Source: an uncultured Clostridia bacterium
GTDB lineage: Bacteria; Bacillota; Clostridia; Saccharofermentanales; Saccharofermentanaceae
Reading direction: 5' to 3'
NCBI GenBank assembly: GCA_947303255.1
Contig: CAMYXL010000009.1
Coordinates: 1 to 58,317 of the forward strand
DNA length: 58,317 nucleotides
Position 1 is the first letter of the stretch, and each line of letters starts with the position of its first letter. The translations under genes and the position numbers were made by a program. Below are positions 27,406 to 36,349 of the stretch, in pieces. The notes under the pieces were generated by a model. The model saw only the letters and a program-made list of their open reading frames with translations, did no database searches and was not told the DNA's origin.

Positions 27406-28302
27406 TTATACCTTTACATACTTTCGAACTGCTATACCGCTACCCACAGATCCGATGAGAACTCCCATGAGAACGCAAAGGATCAAAACCATCCACATAA
27501 GTGACTTATAAGGAAGAAGTGCATAATAAGACGACCAGTCGATACCGACCATCATCTTAATAAACAAAGCTCTGTAACCGATGATCGAGATGACCCACGC
27601 GCAGCCTGCGCTGATAAGTCCGACTATGGCACCCTCGATGATAAACGGAACTCTGATATATCCGTTTGTGGCACCGACGAACTTCATGATCTCGATCTCG
27701 TATGCTCTGGAATAAACCGAGATCCTGACCATGTTGGAGATGATAAACAGCGCCACCATGAAAAGTACCAAAAAGCTTGCAACCGTCGCGATGTTTACGA
27801 AGGAAGTAGCTCTCGACAGGAACGACATGACGTTGCTCTCTTTTGCGACCTTACTTACGCCAGGCAAAGTCGACAGGTAACTTGCGACCTGATCGGCATT
27901 CGCAGGATCATCGATCCTGATATTGAACGTATAAGGAAGATACATCTCATAATCAAAGGAATCCAACACAGAAGAACTTGATCCGAGACTTGTCTTAAAG
28001 TACTCGTAGTTCTCATACGGATTTCTCTCGATCTGCTCGATGATATGTTCATTCTGAGGAATGAGGCTTCTTGTAGCTGCCAGGTTTTCCTCAGATACAT
28101 TAAGCTGCATATAGACCTCGATCGGAGGCTGCTGACTGAGCTTTCTCATGATGTTTCTCGCATTAAGTGAGAAGATGAAGAAAGCCGCCATAACAAGAAG
28201 CATAAGAAGGATCGTCGTTATCGAAGCGATCGTAACCAGAGGGTGTCTGATGATACCCTTAAACCCCTCTTTAACTGAATTTATAAACGCTCTGAAAGTC
28301 AT
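27406..28302 (-). CDS. ftsX: Cell division protein FtsX
   Basis: The 298-residue membrane subunit of FtsEX has one N-terminal membrane helix (about 22-45), a large extracellular domain (about 50-170) that binds the hydrolase, and three C-terminal helices. ARNIMRKLSQQPPIEVYMQL and EIEIMKFVGATNGYIRVPF are typical of FtsX. Its ATG shares one base with the ftsE stop (TAATG), so synthesis is coupled. Confidence 0.95.
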   Translation of the reverse strand: MTFRAFINSVKEGFKGIIRHPLVTIASITTILLMLLVMAAFFIFSLNARNIMRKLSQQPPIEVYMQLNVSEENLAATRSLIPQNEHIIEQIERNPYENYEYFKTSLGSSSSVLDSFDYEMYLPYTFNIRIDDPANADQVASYLSTLPGVSKVAKESNVMSFLSRATSFVNIATVASFLVLFMVALFIISNMVRISVYSRAYEIEIMKFVGATNGYIRVPFIIEGAIVGLISAGCAWVISIIGYRALFIKMMVGIDWSSYYALLPYKSLMWMVLILCVLMGVLIGSVGSGIAVRKYVKV

Positions 28303-29408
28303 TAATCCTCCTCGGAATCAAGCAGGTCGATATCATCAAAGGAGATCTCGGAAGCCCAATTCTCAAGATCCTTCTCGGCCTTTGCTCTCTTTCCGTCCTT
28401 GTCCTCGTTCTTTATCTCATTAGATGCCGATGACTCGAAAAGAAGTCCTTCCTCTTTCTCCTCATCTGTTTTTTCTTCCGGCTCAGGCTTAACTTCCTCA
28501 GCAGACTTTATCAAGGCCTCAAACTCAGCCTCTTCACCGCTGCTTAAGTTGGTTTCCGTATCACCGAATGAAAAATTCTCATCCACATTACTGACTTCCA
28601 TAGCGACAGGCTCTTCAGTGTCCTTCGTTATCTCGGAATCAGTATCCATGTAATCTTCGTAATCTTCCTCTCTGTGCTCGAAGCCGTAGCCTCCGAACTC
28701 TGATGTAAGAGGATTTGCGACATTGCTCTCGCCGCTATAGTCACCGTACTCGTCGTCACGTACGATATAACCCTGCTCGATCTCGATAACTCTCTTCTTC
28801 ATCTTATCAACAAGGTTACTGTCATGTGTGCAGACAACTACAGTCGTGCCGCCCTTATTGATCTCGAGCAAGAGCGCCATTATGTTCTCCGATGTCTCCG
28901 GATCAAGGTTACCCGTAGGCTCGTCGGCAACGATTATCTTTGGATTGCTGAGCATCGCTCTCGCGATAGCTACTCTTTGCTGCTCACCACCTGACAGTTC
29001 CTCAGGGTAGCAGTCGGCTTTGTCCTTGATACCAACGATGTTAAGCACGAGGTTAACCGTTGAATCAAGGCTTGCCTTCTTAATGCCGATGATCTCGCCT
29101 GCGAAGGCTACGTTCTCGGCTACAGTCTTAGTAGGGATCAATCTAAAGTCCTGGAAGACCATACCCAACTCTCTTCGAAGGATAGGCACCAGAGCTCTCG
29201 ACATATTGGATATGTCAAAGTTATCGATAAAGACTCTTCCCTCGGAAGGTCTCTCTTCTCTTGTAATACATTTCATAAGAGTGGATTTACCGGATCCGCT
29301 CTTGCCGATAATAAAGACGAACTCGCCGTCTAAGATCTCGAAGCTTATTCCCTTCAGGGCATCAACTCCGGATTTGTACGTCTTTTTGACGCTGTCAAAT
29401 CGAATCAT
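28302..29408 (-). CDS. ftsE: Cell division ATPase FtsE with a long acidic C-terminal tail
   Basis: Residues 1 to about 225 are a normal FtsE ABC ATPase: Walker A GKSGSGKST, Q-loop FQDFRLIPTKTVAENVAFA, signature LSGGEQQRVAIARAM, and Walker B IIVADEPTGNLD. Typical FtsE ends near residue 228. Here about 140 further residues follow, rich in Glu and Asp and low in hydrophobics (for example EEDYEDYMDTDSEITKDTEE, and the final SFDDIDLLDSEED). The tail is in frame up to the TAATG junction with ftsX and is probably disordered. It may be a docking arm for the cytoplasmic divisome. Confidence 0.94.
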   Translation of the reverse strand: MIRFDSVKKTYKSGVDALKGISFEILDGEFVFIIGKSGSGKSTLMKCITREERPSEGRVFIDNFDISNMSRALVPILRRELGMVFQDFRLIPTKTVAENVAFAGEIIGIKKASLDSTVNLVLNIVGIKDKADCYPEELSGGEQQRVAIARAMLSNPKIIVADEPTGNLDPETSENIMALLLEINKGGTTVVVCTHDSNLVDKMKKRVIEIEQGYIVRDDEYGDYSGESNVANPLTSEFGGYGFEHREEDYEDYMDTDSEITKDTEEPVAMEVSNVDENFSFGDTETNLSSGEEAEFEALIKSAEEVKPEPEEKTDEEKEEGLLFESSASNEIKNEDKDGKRAKAEKDLENWASEISFDDIDLLDSEED

Positions 29409-29427
29409 TCCAAAAAAGTTCCTTAAT

Positions 29428-30522
29428 TTATCTGATCAGATTGTCGTTCTTACCCGACTCTGTGTACTCGAGGTAAGTACGTACCATCGACGCGATCTTG
29501 AAAAGAACCGCATCTTCAAAAGACCTGAGGTTCAAACCTGTATTCTTCTGTACCTTGTCCAATCTGTAAACAAGTGTATTTCTGTGAACAAAGAGCTCAC
29601 GGCTCGTCTCACTACCGTTAAGGTTGTTGGCGAAGAAGCTCCAAATAGTCGTCAAAGTATCCTCATCAAGTGTCTCATAAGCACCATTCGGGAATACCTC
29701 GTCGATAAACATCTGGCAAAGCGTTGGCGGAAGCTGATAGATGATTCTGCCAAGGCCGAGCTTGTCGTATCTTGTAATGTACTGCTTCTTTTCGAAAACA
29801 CTACCGATCTTTAAGGACTGCATAGCGTCTCTATAGGACTTGGAGATGTTCTGGAAAAGAGGTACTACGGAACCGATACCTACATAAGCTGTGATGGACT
29901 CGTTATTGAGACAGTCGAGAACCGCACGGCTGGAGTTATCAATGTACTCGTCCTGGTTTTCGACATCGGCATTCATGATGACGATCAAAGTCTTCTCGTC
30001 CATTGCCATTACGTCTGCAACTTCGGAATCAGAATAGAAGTTCTGCAAAGCTTCCAAAGCCTCGTTGCCTTCTTCTCTGGAAGTTCTTACTACCATAACA
30101 AAACGCGGAACAGTGTAATCGATCTTAAATCCTCTTGCCTTGAGAGGGATATCGCCAGGAAGCTCGTTTTCGAGAAGAACATTCTTTGTGAAAAGTTCCT
30201 TCTCGGCATCTGTGCCTCTCTCCTTGATGGCGGACTTGATCCACTCAGCAAGAAGCTCAAGGTAAACTCTTACCTCAGGCTCAACACCATCGATGTAGAT
30301 GATGTACTTTGTCTGCTCACCTATGGCGATCTTCATGTAAGTTCTTCCGGCAGTGCTGGAAAAAGCATCATCGGACATAAGTACCGCTCTTACAGAGGAA
30401 TCGTTTGTACCTTCCAATTCCGGATCAGTAGAAGCAATGATAAGACCGTTGGTATCCATAACGCCCACATTCTGAGACAAGATTGTTTTTGCCTGGCGCA
30501 TACACTTTTTGATCTCTTCCAT
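29428..30522 (-). CDS. CdaR/PucR-type transcriptional regulator
   Basis: This 364-residue protein begins with a sugar-diacid-recognition-like sensor region (QNVGVMDTNGLIIASTDPEL). A GGDEF-like middle domain (about 140-230) follows, and then a C-terminal PucR helix-turn-helix: LNGSETSRELFVHRNTLVYR with LDKVQKNTGLNLRSFEDAVL. The architecture matches CdaR-type regulators. It is upstream of ftsE on the same strand, 19 bases away, so it may share that operon. No operator was identified. The ligand is unknown. Confidence 0.88.
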   Translation of the reverse strand: MEEIKKCMRQAKTILSQNVGVMDTNGLIIASTDPELEGTNDSSVRAVLMSDDAFSSTAGRTYMKIAIGEQTKYIIYIDGVEPEVRVYLELLAEWIKSAIKERGTDAEKELFTKNVLLENELPGDIPLKARGFKIDYTVPRFVMVVRTSREEGNEALEALQNFYSDSEVADVMAMDEKTLIVIMNADVENQDEYIDNSSRAVLDCLNNESITAYVGIGSVVPLFQNISKSYRDAMQSLKIGSVFEKKQYITRYDKLGLGRIIYQLPPTLCQMFIDEVFPNGAYETLDEDTLTTIWSFFANNLNGSETSRELFVHRNTLVYRLDKVQKNTGLNLRSFEDAVLFKIASMVRTYLEYTESGKNDNLIR

Positions 30523-30624
30523 AGGTAAACCACACTTTCCGCATAACGCATATTTTTACATATTCAATGATATATTTTTTGTCCAAATAAATCAAATACG
30601 GTAGTGTTTCAGTTTCAATACAAA

Positions 30625-30655
30625 ATAGTGCTGTCCCTAGGAGACAACACTCTCT
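30625..30655 (-). terminator. Probable terminator after the small membrane protein gene
   Basis: On the minus strand AGTGTTGTC and GACAGCACT form a 9-pair stem with one wobble, followed by ATTTTGT. The T tract is interrupted. Confidence 0.5.
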
Positions 30656-30673
30656 TTCAAAGCCTTTCCATGC

Positions 30674-31024
30674 TCAGAGCTTGCACTCATGGTAAAGATG
30701 GGAATATGTATTCTTAAGCTCTTTGTTAAACTGGAATTTCAGTAACCCGACCGGCAGGATATATGCCGCCACGAATCCTATAATGATCAACAACACCATA
30801 ACCTCTATGAGTCGGCTCAAGGTAAAATCCGTCTTTGTCATGTATTCAAATATCCCTGCCGCCAACATCAAAACGATAAATCCCGCATAACATACCATTC
30901 CGATAATGAAGTTCTTCTTAGACTTTGCCTTCATCTGGCATGACGCCTGCCTTATGTCATCATCATTCAGAGCATGCGCCCTCATCTGATCCCTGAACTG
31001 CCTCTTCAAATACCTGAAATACAT
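30674..31024 (-). CDS. Hypothetical protein with two membrane segments
   Basis: The 116-residue protein has a basic N-terminal cytoplasmic region (MYFRYLKRQFRDQMRAHALN), two hydrophobic helices (about residues 39-62 and 73-95) and a short C-terminal tail. AAGGAGGATATATTT precedes the start, which supports translation. I do not recognise a family. It is followed by a hairpin terminator and preceded by the GGTTGGA repeat region, so it is probably monocistronic. Confidence 0.7.
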   Translation of the reverse strand: MYFRYLKRQFRDQMRAHALNDDDIRQASCQMKAKSKKNFIIGMVCYAGFIVLMLAAGIFEYMTKTDFTLSRLIEVMVLLIIIGFVAAYILPVGLLKFQFNKELKNTYSHLYHECKL

Positions 31025-31273
31025 AAATATATCCTCCTTCTCTCGTCCTACATAGTACCACTGATCAAAAGATCCAACCTTAAGTCACTAAAAGATCTTT
31101 CCTGTTTCATTTTTCCAACCTAAGGTTTTGAAAGCAAAAATGGAATTTTAAGGATTTATCCTAAGGTTGGAAAAATCCAAAAGGCCTCTGACAGAAATCC
31201 GACCCAGGGTTGGATTTTCTTCCGGTTCCCGTCTTTTTCTTGATCCGAAGTTCCTTTTGGACAGGTTTTCTTC

Positions 31274-31309
31274 AAATAAATACAACCTTAGGTTGGATTT
31301 ATTTTTTTC
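31274..31309 (+). terminator. Long inverted repeat with T tract within the repeat cluster
   Basis: AAATAAAT-A-CAACCT and AGGTTG-G-ATTTATTT face each other around a single T, with one mismatch in 15 pairs, and a run of T follows on the plus strand. It has terminator form but no upstream plus-strand gene. It is AT-rich, so it may form a cruciform or serve as a binding site. Confidence 0.45.
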
Positions 31310-31469
31310 AGATTTTACGAATACGACTTAAGGTTGGAAAAATATCGGAACACATTAAAAATCCAACCTTTTAAAGACCCTTGGTGATCGGACTCTGCTC
31401 AGAAGAGAACGGGACTGGTCTCAGGGTTTAAGAAAAAGGTTGGAAAAATACGAACACCCCTTTTGGAGA

Positions 31470-31503
31470 CAAAAAAAGAGGTTGCCCTTACGGACAACCT
31501 CTG
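31470..31503 (-). terminator. Intrinsic terminator after the MsmX-type ATPase
   Basis: On the minus strand AGAGGTTG and CAACCTCT form a stem around TCCGTAAGGG and are followed by seven T. It lies 20 bases after the stop codon. Confidence 0.88.
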
Positions 31504-31523
31504 TGTAATTCGATTTACAAAGA

Positions 31524-32639
31524 TCAAGAAATGATGCTCTGCTCTGTATCCTTGTCGAAGAGGTGGATACGGTTTGTATCGATAGCGAGGTCAACAACCT
31601 CACCAACTCTGGACTGGGATGTTGTAGGGTCAACTCTACATGTGAGTGGAAGTGCACCGTTAACTGTAACATAGAGATATGTCTCAGCACCGAGCATTTC
31701 TACGACGTCTACGTCAGCAGAGAAAGCTGCATCTGTGTGATCGGAAACGAATGTTGCTTCGTCTGTGATAGCCTCAGGACGTACACCGAAGATAACTTCC
31801 TGACCATCGCGCTCCATAACTTCCTCAACAGCATAACGATCGGGAAGCTTAACTGTTACGTTCTCGAATGTTACATAAACGTCAGAACCGTCAACGTTGA
31901 TTGTAGCGTTGATGAAGTTCATAGGAGGCATTCCGATAAATCCTGCAACGAATGTGTTGATCGGGTTATCGTAGAGCTCCGTAGGAGAGTCAACCTGCTG
32001 GATGAAACCGTCCTTCATAACGACGATTCTGGTACCCATGGTCATAGCCTCTGTCTGGTCGTGTGTAACGTATACGAATGTTGTCTTAAGTCTGTGGTGG
32101 AGCTTTGTGATCTCAACACGCATCTGAACACGGAGCTTAGCGTCCAAGTTGGAGAGAGGCTCGTCCATAAGGAATACCTTAGGATCACGAACGATAGCAC
32201 GGCCCAAAGCAACACGCTGTCTCTGTCCACCGGAGAGAGCCTTCGGCTTTCTGTCGAGGAGGTGCTCGATCTCGAGGATCTTAGCTGCTTCGTTTACACG
32301 GCGGTTGATCTCATCCTTAGGCATCTTACGGAGCTTAAGGGAGAATGCCATGTTCTCACGTACTGTCATGTGAGGATACAAAGCGTAGTTCTGGAAAACC
32401 ATCGCGATATCTCTGTCCTTAGGAAGGACGTCGTTGATGAGACGATCTTCGATATAGATCTCACCCTCGGAAATATCTTCAAGGCCAGCGAGCATACGGA
32501 GTGTTGTTGACTTACCACAACCGGAAGGACCTACAAGGATAACGAACTCCTTATCTGCAATCTCAAGGTTAAAGTCAGAAACAGCTACAACGCCGCCTTC
32601 ATACTTCTTGTAAACATGTTGGAAAGATAAACTTGCCAT
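31524..32639 (-). CDS. Sugar ABC transporter ATPase, MsmX/UgpC/MalK type (orphan)
   Basis: The 371-residue ATPase has Walker [11 protein letters not shown]-loop [20 protein letters not shown], signature [15 protein letters not shown], Walker [17 protein letters not shown], and the switch [16 protein letters not shown]-terminal OB-fold regulatory domain (about 240-371, with [13 protein letters not shown]) follows. It drives carbohydrate import. No binding protein or permease is next to it. In Bacillus and many Clostridia a single MsmX-like ATPase serves several sugar importers, and this isolated gene with its own terminator fits that role. GGAGG lies before the ATG. Confidence 0.93.
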   Translation of the reverse strand: MASLSFQHVYKKYEGGVVAVSDFNLEIADKEFVILVGPSGCGKSTTLRMLAGLEDISEGEIYIEDRLINDVLPKDRDIAMVFQNYALYPHMTVRENMAFSLKLRKMPKDEINRRVNEAAKILEIEHLLDRKPKALSGGQRQRVALGRAIVRDPKVFLMDEPLSNLDAKLRVQMRVEITKLHHRLKTTFVYVTHDQTEAMTMGTRIVVMKDGFIQQVDSPTELYDNPINTFVAGFIGMPPMNFINATINVDGSDVYVTFENVTVKLPDRYAVEEVMERDGQEVIFGVRPEAITDEATFVSDHTDAAFSADVDVVEMLGAETYLYVTVNGALPLTCRVDPTTSQSRVGEVVDLAIDTNRIHLFDKDTEQSIIS

Positions 32640-32825
32640 ATTTGAAATACCTCCAAATCGCCGACATCATCGGCTTTTTACCTGTAAGTACTATATCAAA
32701 GCGCTATAACCACCGCTATATGACATTATTACCAAAAAAATAGAATGCATTTTGTATGGGAAAAACGTTCTTTTGGCTATACTGCACATCCTTTTTGTCG
32801 GATGTTTGTGCAAAAAGTTTAAATT

Positions 32826-32841
32826 GCGCGAAATTTCGCGC
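32826..32841. promoter_or_regulatory. Perfect 16-base palindrome GCGCGAAATTTCGCGC
   Basis: The palindrome stands in very AT-rich DNA and is followed by a further GAAAT half copy. It is likely an operator for an unknown dimeric regulator, lying about 190 bases upstream of the sugar ATPase start and about 120 upstream of the arg promoter. Confidence 0.45.
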
Positions 32842-32962
32842 GAAATACCACCTGACAGGGCTTTATGCAATTTCACAAAACGATCATTTCCAGTGATTTT
32901 GGTTGTTTTTTATAATTTCGAATGCACAAACAAGAAAAATGCTGCTACAAGGGAGTTTTCTA

Positions 32963-33004
32963 TTGACTTTTGCATATTTATACATTATATTGCATAAATG
33001 TTCA
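32963..33004 (+). promoter_or_regulatory. arg promoter overlapped by two ARG-box-like sites
   Basis: TTGACT at 32963 and TATATT at 32986 are 17 bases apart. TTGCATATTTATACA (32970-32984) fills the spacer, and TTGCATAAATGTTCA (32990-33004) covers the -10 and start site. Both resemble the TGNATAWWWWTNCA ArgR/AhrC box and would allow arginine-dependent repression. ArgR itself is not in the window. Confidence 0.6.
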
Positions 33005-33115
33005 CTAATTTCAGCAGTAATATATGTGAATATATGTAATCCTTTTGTTATTGTATTTAACTTATTAGGAATCTATATTATATACTGCAATAACTTTTAG
33101 AAAGCGTGAGTGAAA

Positions 33116-34168
33116 ATGAGTAAGATCAAAGTAAGTATCATCGGTGCGACAGGTTACGTCGGAGCTGAGCTTGTAAGGGGCTTTGCATGCCATCCTGAGG
33201 TGGAGTTCAAGTATCTGACATCCAGAAGTTTTGAGGGACAGAAGTTCTCTGATATCTACCCTGTACTCCGAGGCGTATGCGACATGACTCTTACAAACAC
33301 AGATTACGAGACGGTCGCAAAGGAATCCGACCTGGTCGTAACAGCCCTCCCTCACGGAGTTTCAAGTAAGACTGTTCCTGTCCTTCTCGAAAACGGTTGC
33401 CGTGTCATCGACCACAGCGGCGACTTCCGTTACAAGGACCTTGCTACATATGAGAAATCCTACAAACTTGAGCATCCGCATCCGGAACTTCTCAAGGAAG
33501 CAGTTTACGGTATCCCGGAGTTCTACAGAGACGAACTCAAGAACGCCAAGCTCGTTGCAAACCCTGGCTGCTACCCGACTTGTTCCCTTATCGCACTTGC
33601 TCCGTTCCTTAAGGCAGGACTTCTCGATACAACATCCATCATCATCAACGCAGTATCAGGCGTCAGCGGTGCAGGAAGAAAGGAAAGCCTTCCTTATTCC
33701 TTCTGCGAGATGGACGAGAACTACAAGCCATACGGCGTAGTAGGTCACAGACACACAACAGAGATCGAAGAGCAGGCTTCGTTCCTTGCAGGAACACCGC
33801 TTAAGCTCAGCTTTACTCCTCACCTTGCTCCGTTCAAGAGAGGAATGCTCAACACGATCTATGCAAAACCGTCTGCATCTTTCACGGATGTTTCCGACGA
33901 AAAGATCAACGCTATATATAAGGAATTTTATAAGGACGAGTTCTTCGTAAGAGCTCTCGACATGAAGGTCTTCCCTGAGGTTAAGGCCGTTAACGGTTCC
34001 AACTTCATCGAGATCAACGGCGTATATGACAAAGAAACGAATCTGATCAAGCTCTTCTCCGCTCAGGACAACCTCGGTAAGGGCGCAGCTCTTCAGGCTA
34101 TCCAGGCGTTCAACGCAATGTTCGGATTCGACGAGAAAACAGGACTTACTTTAGTCCGTGGAGTTTGA
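33116..34168 (+). CDS. argC: N-acetyl-gamma-glutamyl-phosphate reductase
   Basis: ArgC reduces N-acetylglutamyl phosphate to the semialdehyde with NADPH, the third step to ornithine. The protein is 350 residues. It has the NADP-binding start KVSIIGATGYVGAELVRGF, the active cysteine in ANPGCYPTCSLIALAPFLKA, and the closing DNLGKGAALQAIQAFNAMFG. A GTG two codons earlier is possible. I chose ATG 33116; the site before either is weak. It is the first gene of the arg operon. Confidence 0.96.
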   Translation: MSKIKVSIIGATGYVGAELVRGFACHPEVEFKYLTSRSFEGQKFSDIYPVLRGVCDMTLTNTDYETVAKESDLVVTALPHGVSSKTVPVLLENGCRVIDHSGDFRYKDLATYEKSYKLEHPHPELLKEAVYGIPEFYRDELKNAKLVANPGCYPTCSLIALAPFLKAGLLDTTSIIINAVSGVSGAGRKESLPYSFCEMDENYKPYGVVGHRHTTEIEEQASFLAGTPLKLSFTPHLAPFKRGMLNTIYAKPSASFTDVSDEKINAIYKEFYKDEFFVRALDMKVFPEVKAVNGSNFIEINGVYDKETNLIKLFSAQDNLGKGAALQAIQAFNAMFGFDEKTGLTLVRGV

Positions 34169-34184
34169 TAAGGAGTGATTCAAA

Positions 34185-35126
34185 ATGGGAGACAAAGGAC
34201 AACTTCCTGAACTTGATACGATAATGCAGGACAAAGTGGATCGCGCGTCGATCCTCATCGAAGCCCTTCCATACATCCGTAAGCTCAGAGGACAGACAAT
34301 CGTAATTAAGTACGGCGGAAACGCCATGATAAATGAAGATCTTAAGCAGTCAGTAATGGATGACGTTACGCTCCTTAAGTACATCGGTATCAACCCGATC
34401 ATCGTACACGGCGGCGGACCTGACATCACGGGAATGCTCAACAAGATGAACATCGAGTCCCGCTTCGTCAGCGGACTTCGTTACACAGACGAAGAGACCA
34501 TGAAGATCGCTCAGATGGTACTTATCGGTAAGACCAACAAAGAGATCGTCAGCAACCTCAACACCAGAGGTTCCAAGGCAATCGGTATCTGCGGTATCGA
34601 CGGCCACCTCATCGAAGCAGAACGTCTCAGCGAAGACAACGCAGGCAACCCTATCGATGTAGGCTTCGTAGGCAAGATCACGAAGATCAACACCAAGATC
34701 ATCGAGATGCTCGCCAACGACGAATACATCCCGGTAATCGCTCCTATCGGAGTCGGCAAGGACGGCGAGAGCTACAACATCAATGCAGACACCGTTGCTT
34801 CCGAGATCGCCGTTGCTCTTAAGGCAGAAAAGCTCATGACCCTTACAGACGTCGGTGGAGTTCTCGAAAAAGATGAGAACGGCGAAGATCATATCATCCC
34901 TGTTCTCGATGAAGAGTCCATCAACGACCTCATCGAAAAAGGCATCATCACAGGCGGTATGATACCAAAGCTCTACGGATGTCTCGACATCGTCCGAAGA
35001 GGCGTAAGAAAGGCACACATCATAGACGGCAGAATACCTCACAGCTTGCTTCTCGAGATATTCACGGCAAAGGGCATCGGAACGATGATCGTAAAAGAAA
35101 AAGGAGCCAAATATGGACATAACTAA
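34185..35126 (+). CDS. argB: Acetylglutamate kinase
   Basis: ArgB phosphorylates N-acetylglutamate. The 313-residue protein has [18 protein letters not shown], the substrate loop [14 protein letters not shown], the R-rich [20 protein letters not shown] and the nucleotide-binding [14 protein letters not shown]. The first 25 or so residues are the N-terminal helix linked to arginine-sensitive hexameric enzymes, which suggests feedback control. AAGGAGTGATT precedes the ATG, and the end overlaps argD by 14 bases. Confidence 0.96.
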   Translation: MGDKGQLPELDTIMQDKVDRASILIEALPYIRKLRGQTIVIKYGGNAMINEDLKQSVMDDVTLLKYIGINPIIVHGGGPDITGMLNKMNIESRFVSGLRYTDEETMKIAQMVLIGKTNKEIVSNLNTRGSKAIGICGIDGHLIEAERLSEDNAGNPIDVGFVGKITKINTKIIEMLANDEYIPVIAPIGVGKDGESYNINADTVASEIAVALKAEKLMTLTDVGGVLEKDENGEDHIIPVLDEESINDLIEKGIITGGMIPKLYGCLDIVRRGVRKAHIIDGRIPHSLLLEIFTAKGIGTMIVKEKGAKYGHN

Positions 35127-36342
35127 TGATTTTGAATTAACCAAAGAATTAGACCAGAAATATTGCATGCAGGTCTTTGACCTTCTTCCTGTAGCTTTCA
35201 CACACGGCAAGGGCGTATACCTCTACGACCAGGAAGGCAAGAAGTACATGGACATGATCGGCGGTATCGCCGTAAGCAGCCTCGGCCACGGCAACAAGGC
35301 CCTCACAAAGGCCATCAAGACACAGGCTGACAAGATGATCCACTCCTGCAACTACTACTACAACATCAACAAGTCAGAGCTCGCTTATAAGCTCTGCAAG
35401 ATCAGCTTCGCAGATAAGGTATTCTTCTGTAACTCAGGAGCTGAGGCTAACGAAGGAGCTATCAAGCTCGCTCGCGGTTATTTCTATCACAAGGGGATCA
35501 ACCGTCATAAGATCATTACAGCTAAGAACAGTTTCCATGGAAGAACGATGGGTACCATCGCTGCAACAGGCCAAGAGAAGTTCAGCAAGCCTTTTGCACC
35601 AAACGTTCCGGGATTTGAATATGTTCCGTTCAACGACATCACTTCCTTGAAGCTCGCTGTTGACGGCAACACAGCAGCTATCATGCTCGAGCTCATCCAA
35701 GGTGAGAGCGGCGTAAGACCTGCAGACTACGAGTACATTAAGGAAGTTCGTGATCTTTGTAACAGGCTCGGTCTTCTTCTCATCATCGATGAGGTTCAGA
35801 CAGGTGTCGGACGTACAGGTAAGATGTTCTGCTATGAGCACTACGATATCAAGCCTGACATCATGACTCTCGCAAAGGGCCTTGCAGGCGGTGTTCCGAT
35901 CGGTGCTTTGCTCGCAACAGAGGAAGTTGCTTCCATCGGTTTCGAGGTCGGTGATCACGGTTCAACATTCGGCGGTAACCCACTGGCTTGTGCAGCAGGT
36001 GTAACGGTACTTAATGAAATCGGTGAGAATGCTCTTCTCGGAAACGTTAATAACGTATCTGATCTCCTCTTCTCCAAGTTGAGCGACCTTAAGGCTAAGT
36101 ATCCTGTCATCACAGACGTACGTGGCAAGGGACTTTTGATCGGTATCGAATTCGCAGGCGCATTGAGTGCCAAGGGTCTTAAGAATCAGCTCTTTACAAT
36201 GGGATACCTTGTAAGCTCCATCGGTGACAGCACGATCCGTATCGCTCCGCCGCTCATCATAAGCGAGAAGGAAGCATTGAGCTTTATCAAGGCTTTGGAG
36301 ACGATCCTCAAGGGCAAGAAGAAGAATATTTTCGGAAGGTGA
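35113..36342 (+). CDS. argD: Acetylornithine aminotransferase
   Basis: ArgD is a PLP-dependent class III aminotransferase that makes N-acetylornithine. The 409-residue protein shows [20 protein letters not shown], then [34 protein letters not shown], and the PLP lysine in [37 protein letters not shown] follows. Length is typical. The ATG lies inside argB, so the pair is coupled. Confidence 0.95.
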   Translation: MDITNDFELTKELDQKYCMQVFDLLPVAFTHGKGVYLYDQEGKKYMDMIGGIAVSSLGHGNKALTKAIKTQADKMIHSCNYYYNINKSELAYKLCKISFADKVFFCNSGAEANEGAIKLARGYFYHKGINRHKIITAKNSFHGRTMGTIAATGQEKFSKPFAPNVPGFEYVPFNDITSLKLAVDGNTAAIMLELIQGESGVRPADYEYIKEVRDLCNRLGLLLIIDEVQTGVGRTGKMFCYEHYDIKPDIMTLAKGLAGGVPIGALLATEEVASIGFEVGDHGSTFGGNPLACAAGVTVLNEIGENALLGNVNNVSDLLFSKLSDLKAKYPVITDVRGKGLLIGIEFAGALSAKGLKNQLFTMGYLVSSIGDSTIRIAPPLIISEKEALSFIKALETILKGKKKNIFGR

Positions 36343-36349
36343 TAAAAAC

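Larger units (their letters stand above)
31025..31523. repeat. Non-coding stretch with about nine copies of a TAAGGTTGGA motif in both orientations
   Basis: No gene is seen here. A short motif, consensus TTAAGGTTGGAAAAAT, recurs in both directions: reverse at 31072-31084, 31110-31124, 31280-31289 and 31357-31373, and forward at 31162-31176, 31207-31218, 31290-31300, 31328-31343 and 31436-31449. Two copies at 31274-31304 form a long near-perfect inverted repeat. The msmX terminator (31478-31502) also has a GGTTG stem. The copies are not tandem and differ at flanking bases. Confidence 0.8.
32640..33115. promoter_or_regulatory. Divergent control region between msmX-type gene and argC
   Basis: This 476-base gap has no gene. 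It holds a GCCGA/TCGGC hairpin in the msmX leader (about 32660-32676) and a perfect 16-base palindrome at 32826-32841. It also holds a consensus promoter with ARG-box-like sites for argC at 32963-33004, and an AT-rich leader of about 115 bases before argC. Confidence 0.6.

Noticed and set aside
31025..31523. CRISPR array
   Set aside because: Copies are short, face both ways and have unequal spacing, and no cas gene is near.
31563..32510. 315-residue plus-strand frame opposite the MsmX-type ATPase
   Set aside because: It is antisense to a clear ABC ATPase, its sequence is Cys- and Val-rich shadow translation, and no start signal is seen.
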